From the NCBI GenBank assembly GCA_964437365.1, contig CAYTGM010000010.1, positions 115,788 to 179,787 of the forward strand: DNA of 64,000 bases, in the 5' to 3' direction. The position numbers and the translations under genes were made by a program. Positions 60,971 through 64,000 of the stretch are shown here, piece after piece (the first letter of the stretch is position 1; every line of letters starts with the position of its first letter). The notes below the pieces were generated by a model. It was not told the DNA's origin. It made no database searches and worked only from the letters and a program-made list of their open reading frames with translations. The stretch comes from CAYTGM01 sp964437365. Lineage in GTDB: Bacteria > Sumerlaeota > Sumerlaeia > SLMS01.

Positions 60971-61876
60971 TTAGAGTTCGGCACCTTCGATCTCAATTTT
61001 CCCTGAGTTAATTTGCTTCGCTAGAAGTTGCGCAAGGGGGTAAATGAGCGAGAAATGATCATGTCCTTCCAGTCTGTAGAATTCAACAAGTGGATTGCTA
61101 TTAATATCCAGCATGTACTGTATAGAATCCCAGTTTCCGTCTTCCACTCCCTCAAAGACATACAACGGTGTCTTGATATCGTCCAGCCAGTAATAAGGAG
61201 ATCTTATGAGTATCTCATCTTCATCATCAATATCACAATAGATGAATCGGCCACCATACTGATCAGCTGCTGCGACCGGACCCAGGGAAAAGACAGCTTT
61301 GAATTTATCGGTAGACTCCGCCACGAGCATCACCATCGTTCCTCCCGTACTGTGACCACCCAGGTATAACTGATTGCCATCTACATAAGGTAATTGCTTC
61401 AGGTAGTCAGCAGCAGACAGTATATCGTTAGTCTCTCCAAGAAATCCTTCTCTCCGACCTGGGTTATCATTTCCGCCTCTTTGAGAAGGAAACATCATGA
61501 CTATACCGGCCTCACGAAAAGGACTCGCTGATTGGTCATTATACTCACTCTGAGGAGTCCAAACATCACCGATAGAGTTATTATCTCCTCCTGTAATCCA
61601 AATAATGGCGGGGCACTTTTTCCCGTCACCCGGATCTCTTGTTATATAAGCAGCGAGAGGGCCAACCTCCGAATCATAGCGAATAAGTTCGAAATCGCTT
61701 TCTTCCGGTGGTATATCGGGTGGACCTGCATCCTGACCCTGAGTGACAAGGTTCGTATTAAACTTCTCTCTCGCCTGATTGAGCGTGAGCGGAAGGTCTG
61801 CTGATTGCTCCTCAAAAGGATTACAACCGGTTAGACCTATGACTGCGAACAAGAGAATGATACGGTATATCGTCAT
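60971..61876 (-). CDS. Lipoprotein alpha/beta hydrolase (dienelactone-hydrolase-like or prolyl-oligopeptidase-like)
   Basis: The 301-aa protein has lipobox LTGC at residues 15-18. It shows the hydrolase strands CPAIIWITGGDN, the nucleophile elbow GGHSTGGTMVML (Ser), a C-terminal Asp around VFEGVEDGNWD, and the catalytic His in LEGHDHFS. It is an outer-membrane or periplasmic esterase/peptidase. The substrate is unknown. Confidence 0.82.
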   Translation of the reverse strand: MTIYRIILLFAVIGLTGCNPFEEQSADLPLTLNQAREKFNTNLVTQGQDAGPPDIPPEESDFELIRYDSEVGPLAAYITRDPGDGKKCPAIIWITGGDNNSIGDVWTPQSEYNDQSASPFREAGIVMMFPSQRGGNDNPGRREGFLGETNDILSAADYLKQLPYVDGNQLYLGGHSTGGTMVMLVAESTDKFKAVFSLGPVAAADQYGGRFIYCDIDDEDEILIRSPYYWLDDIKTPLYVFEGVEDGNWDSIQYMLDINSNPLVEFYRLEGHDHFSLIYPLAQLLAKQINSGKIEIEGAEL

Positions 61877-61907
61877 TTAAGGACCTCTCAAATATTTTTC
61901 TCTGAGA

Positions 61908-62240
61908 TTATACCCAGCCTGAACCAAGTGCGACCCAGTGATCCATATCACGGCTCACGTTACCTGTCTTTGTCGCGAAGAGAGAAGAATATGACTGGCG
62001 TTTTCTCCGAATGAACCACCAGAGGAGAACGGTCAGCCACAAGCCGATAGGAGCTGCATCGAACAATCCTCGCTGAATAATCGGCAGGGGAGGACTTCCC
62101 TCATGAGGCGTTCCCTGAACCGCCATCTGATAAAACCAGTAAGCAATATAGACATTTGCGAAGAAAACCCCAATGCCTATCGTGGTAAAGACTGTGGCGA
62201 AGAACCAGTTGATGGCTCTGGAGACAGAGATTTTCTCCAT
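61908..62240 (-). CDS. Small two-helix membrane protein (110 aa)
   Basis: Two hydrophobic segments (FFATVFTTIGIGVFFANVYIAYWFYQ; APIGLWLTVLLWWFI) precede a basic RRKRQSYSSLF tail. No family was recognised. Confidence 0.55.
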   Translation of the reverse strand: MEKISVSRAINWFFATVFTTIGIGVFFANVYIAYWFYQMAVQGTPHEGSPPLPIIQRGLFDAAPIGLWLTVLLWWFIRRKRQSYSSLFATKTGNVSRDMDHWVALGSGWV

Positions 62241-62373
62241 ACTTTTCCCCCGAGAAATGTGTGAATAATAATTTTAGTAACTCTACGGAGCCATTCACTG
62301 TCAATAACCTCGTTTGATTTCATGGAGATACTTTTAACAGTATTCCAATGACTTCTTTGTCAGTCACCATGTC

Positions 62374-63123
62374 TTATGCGACAAGCTCCAGCCATCTTTT
62401 AACGATCAATTCTCCGTAATCTTCATCCTTCATTTTATAGGCACCAAGTGCGTACCCGTCATTCATTTCGATCAAGGCTGTTTCCCAAGTTTTTAGAACT
62501 CCAAAGTCGATCCCGTATGCAGCATACGATTCGCCTGATCGGTCAAGGGACTCGACCGCTTCTTTTACAACCTCCATTGAAATCGGAACATCAGGATCTC
62601 CGTCGTAGTGCGCAATGTGTCTAATTTCGGAATCAATTATATAGACACGATACTCCGAAATCCATTCAACGACTTCTGAGTATAGAATCTCGGTGTGCTT
62701 CGAGACATCATGAAAGAAATACAAATCTGCCCCGGATGAAACGACTCGACCTGTGAATCTCTTCTGCAATGACTTTGGCTTTACGAAAACAGGTTCAAAG
62801 TATGGACTCTCAGTCAAGGTTCTGAGTTCCTGGAGAGTACCTGTCCAAATCCGACGATAAAGTAAGCTTGAAAGTGATGAAGGGTAGCTGTTACTTTGGG
62901 GTGGAGGTATTTCTAATTGTCGGAGAGCCCCGTGAACTGAATCAAGGTCACCAGCAACGAGCGTTTCTCTTGAAAGCGGGAGCCTCCGTCGCTGGATATC
63001 CTTCTTCGTATACAATGAATAGGGAATAGATTTTTTCTCAAAGAAACGAACGAGGAGTTCTTCTTCAATATCCAGCCCTCGCCCGGTCTTTTGTATGAAC
63101 GCTTTTTTGATCGAATGTTGCAT
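62374..63123 (-). CDS. ATP-grasp protein, R2K clade
   Basis: The 249-aa protein has the ATP-grasp pattern PVFVKPKSLQKRFTGRVV (ATP lysine), VVEWISEYRVYIID, and YGIDFGVLKTWETALIEMNDGYALGAYKM (metal-binding acidic residues and Asn). The tandem Arg/Lys-type signature fits the R2K group, often found in peptide-ligase or RNA/toxin contexts. It may make amide bonds. It directly precedes the small membrane gene on the minus strand, so it is part of a mixed accessory cluster. Confidence 0.7.
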   Translation of the reverse strand: MQHSIKKAFIQKTGRGLDIEEELLVRFFEKKSIPYSLYTKKDIQRRRLPLSRETLVAGDLDSVHGALRQLEIPPPQSNSYPSSLSSLLYRRIWTGTLQELRTLTESPYFEPVFVKPKSLQKRFTGRVVSSGADLYFFHDVSKHTEILYSEVVEWISEYRVYIIDSEIRHIAHYDGDPDVPISMEVVKEAVESLDRSGESYAAYGIDFGVLKTWETALIEMNDGYALGAYKMKDEDYGELIVKRWLELVA

Positions 63124-63143
63124 TTAATCGCTCGATTGTTCCG

Positions 63144-63413
63144 TTAAGTAAGGAATGCCTTCTTGGCCTCCTCACCCTCAGATGTCAGAGTGTACCCGCC
63201 AGATTCTTTGGAGGGCACGATCCATTCTGATCGAATGATAAAATCTAATGCTGTATCCACCTGAGTTCTTGACGATGGAGATGTTTCGATTAGAGGTAGA
63301 ATACTCCCCAATCGTATATCAGCTCCAGCTTTGAACCCAAACATATCGAATACTTCAAACACTTTCCTGATCATTTCTGCATCTGGTCTTTGTTTAGCTT
63401 CATCTATTATCAT
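63144..63413 (-). CDS. Small winged-helix-like protein (89 aa)
   Basis: Helix-turn-helix-like: MIRKVFEVFDMFGF, DTALDFIIRSEWIVPSKESGGYTLTSEGEEAKKAF. The C-terminal Y-T-L-T-x-E-G-x-x-A pattern is typical of small winged-helix regulators. It lies immediately upstream of the ATP-grasp gene in the same direction (20-nt gap). Confidence 0.6.
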   Translation of the reverse strand: MIIDEAKQRPDAEMIRKVFEVFDMFGFKAGADIRLGSILPLIETSPSSRTQVDTALDFIIRSEWIVPSKESGGYTLTSEGEEAKKAFLT

Positions 63414-63634
63414 GTCTAAATCTTTCTAGAACTGTTTTGGTCATTCATCTATTGAGTTAGGCAGTCTGTCAATTGTGTATGAGGCTTGTATCCTGGGTCA
63501 TTATGGCCTCTTTGTCGTTGTCAGCGAAGGCGATTCTCTATGTCAATCATTGCTCTTTGCTGCTGTAGTCGAGGTAGGTGTGAAGCTTCCGACAACGACA
63601 AGGACAACGATTGTTTTGATTGATAGTGGCCTAT

Positions 63635-63721
63635 CGCACCCGCTGCCGGGGTGCGGTATATATCGTCCATGATACCCCGGACGATGTCCGGGGCTAAGAT
63701 TGTTTCGTCCCTCCCGGGACG
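63635..63721. repeat. Palindromic REP-like element, family D
   Basis: Three hairpins in a row: CGCACC...GGTGCG (63635-63655), CCCCGGACGATGTCCGGGG and CGTCCCTCCCGGGACG. Closely similar GC-rich clusters are common in Planctomycetes-type intergenic regions (recall). They differ from families A and B in sequence. Confidence 0.7.
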
Positions 63722-63953
63722 TTGGGGTGTTGCCTCCCCCCATTCTCCCTTGTCGCTCTCAGTAACCTGTCGGCTGATGCCCGCGCGAAGGTGGAAGCGG
63801 TTGACGTTATCGGCGGTTGTTTCTTTGCTGATCGTAGAGGAGACGCGTTCTCAGAACTGTGGTCCCGATAGCGATGCTTTGATGATCGGCTGTCGGCTTT
63901 GAGACGACATACCTTTTCTGGTTTGGCGGGAGATTCATTTGGGGGTAAAACGC

Positions 63954-63990
63954 AAACGAGCCGCTCATGGTAATTGAGAGCGGCTCGTTT
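63954..63990. terminator. Strong symmetric terminator at the window end
   Basis: A perfect 13-bp inverted repeat AAACGAGCCGCTC / GAGCGGCTCGTTT (63954-63966 and 63978-63990) with an 11-nt loop. It could act in both directions; the gene it serves is beyond the window. Confidence 0.75.
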
Positions 63991-64000
63991 GTTGAAAAAT

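Larger units (their letters stand above)
63414..64000. other. Intergenic end region with REP element and terminator
   Basis: No credible gene. It contains REP family D (63635-63721), a GC-rich stretch and a strong terminator at 63954-63990. Confidence 0.6.

Overview
The window looks like a chromosomal segment from an uncultured diderm bacterium, assembled as a scaffold (a run of 100 N at 34932-35031). Lipobox lipoproteins, a LolC/E-type permease, secreted proteins with long Pro-Thr linkers, and a polysaccharide ABC permease point to a Gram-negative envelope. The Pro-Thr linkers, lamin-tail-like domains, S74 and beta-helix secreted proteins and the many palindromic intergenic repeats are typical of PVC/FCB-related and candidate-phylum genomes (for example Sumerlaeota, Hydrogenedentota or Omnitrophota). 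The phylum cannot be fixed from the sequence alone. No rRNA, tRNA, CRISPR array or prophage was seen.

Layout. 0-5 kb: end of an unknown gene, a coiled-coil membrane protein, panB, an isocitrate/isopropylmalate-dehydrogenase family enzyme and a Fic protein. 5-8.4 kb: a HAD phosphatase, a REP-associated tyrosine transposase (RAYT) with related flanks, and recA. 8.8-13.2 kb: a PadR regulator overlapping a HAAS/ankyrin membrane protein, then a methylenetetrahydrofolate reductase fused to a homocysteine-methyltransferase-like domain. 13.5-23.1 kb is mostly housekeeping: trmD, an acidic-tailed lipoprotein, purA, dgt, an AT-hook protein, an ABC-2 permease, psd, pssA and rsmB. 23.5-29.4 kb: a GH57-like protein, a K+ channel, an SDR and two exported proteins of unknown role.

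29.4-30.5 kb is a repeat-rich desert holding a composite palindromic element, a MITE and a nested inverted repeat. 30.5-38.5 kb carries very large secreted proteins: an endonuclease I with lamin-tail repeats, an S74-chaperone protein interrupted by the gap, and a beta-helix protein. 38.6-44.9 kb: a lipoprotein, a TPR protein, lysS, the LolC/E-like permease, an FAH-family enzyme and a Phd/ParE toxin-antitoxin pair with a visible operator. 44.9-49.7 kb is a tight five-gene minus-strand operon with a multi-membrane glycosyltransferase and a deoxyhypusine-synthase-like protein. 51.8-55.1 kb is an overlapping operon: polysaccharide deacetylase, GT4 glycosyltransferase, thiL and an orphan LarC2. 55.9-57.5 kb holds fabF and acpP. 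From 57.6 kb to the end are small membrane or accessory proteins, including SMI1/KNR4 and an R2K ATP-grasp.

Envelope biogenesis is the recurring theme: phospholipid synthesis (psd-pssA), fatty acid synthesis (acpP-fabF), lipoprotein release and glycan assembly or export. The most unusual observations are these: the zinc ligands of the homocysteine-methyltransferase domain are replaced; two 160-161 bp MITE copies have TA flanks and inverted ends; RAYT-type composite palindromes fall into several families; the assembly gap sits inside a 135-bp tandem repeat whose true length can be predicted modulo 135; LarC2 stands alone; and the Psd has an Ala-Ser rather than Gly-Ser processing site.
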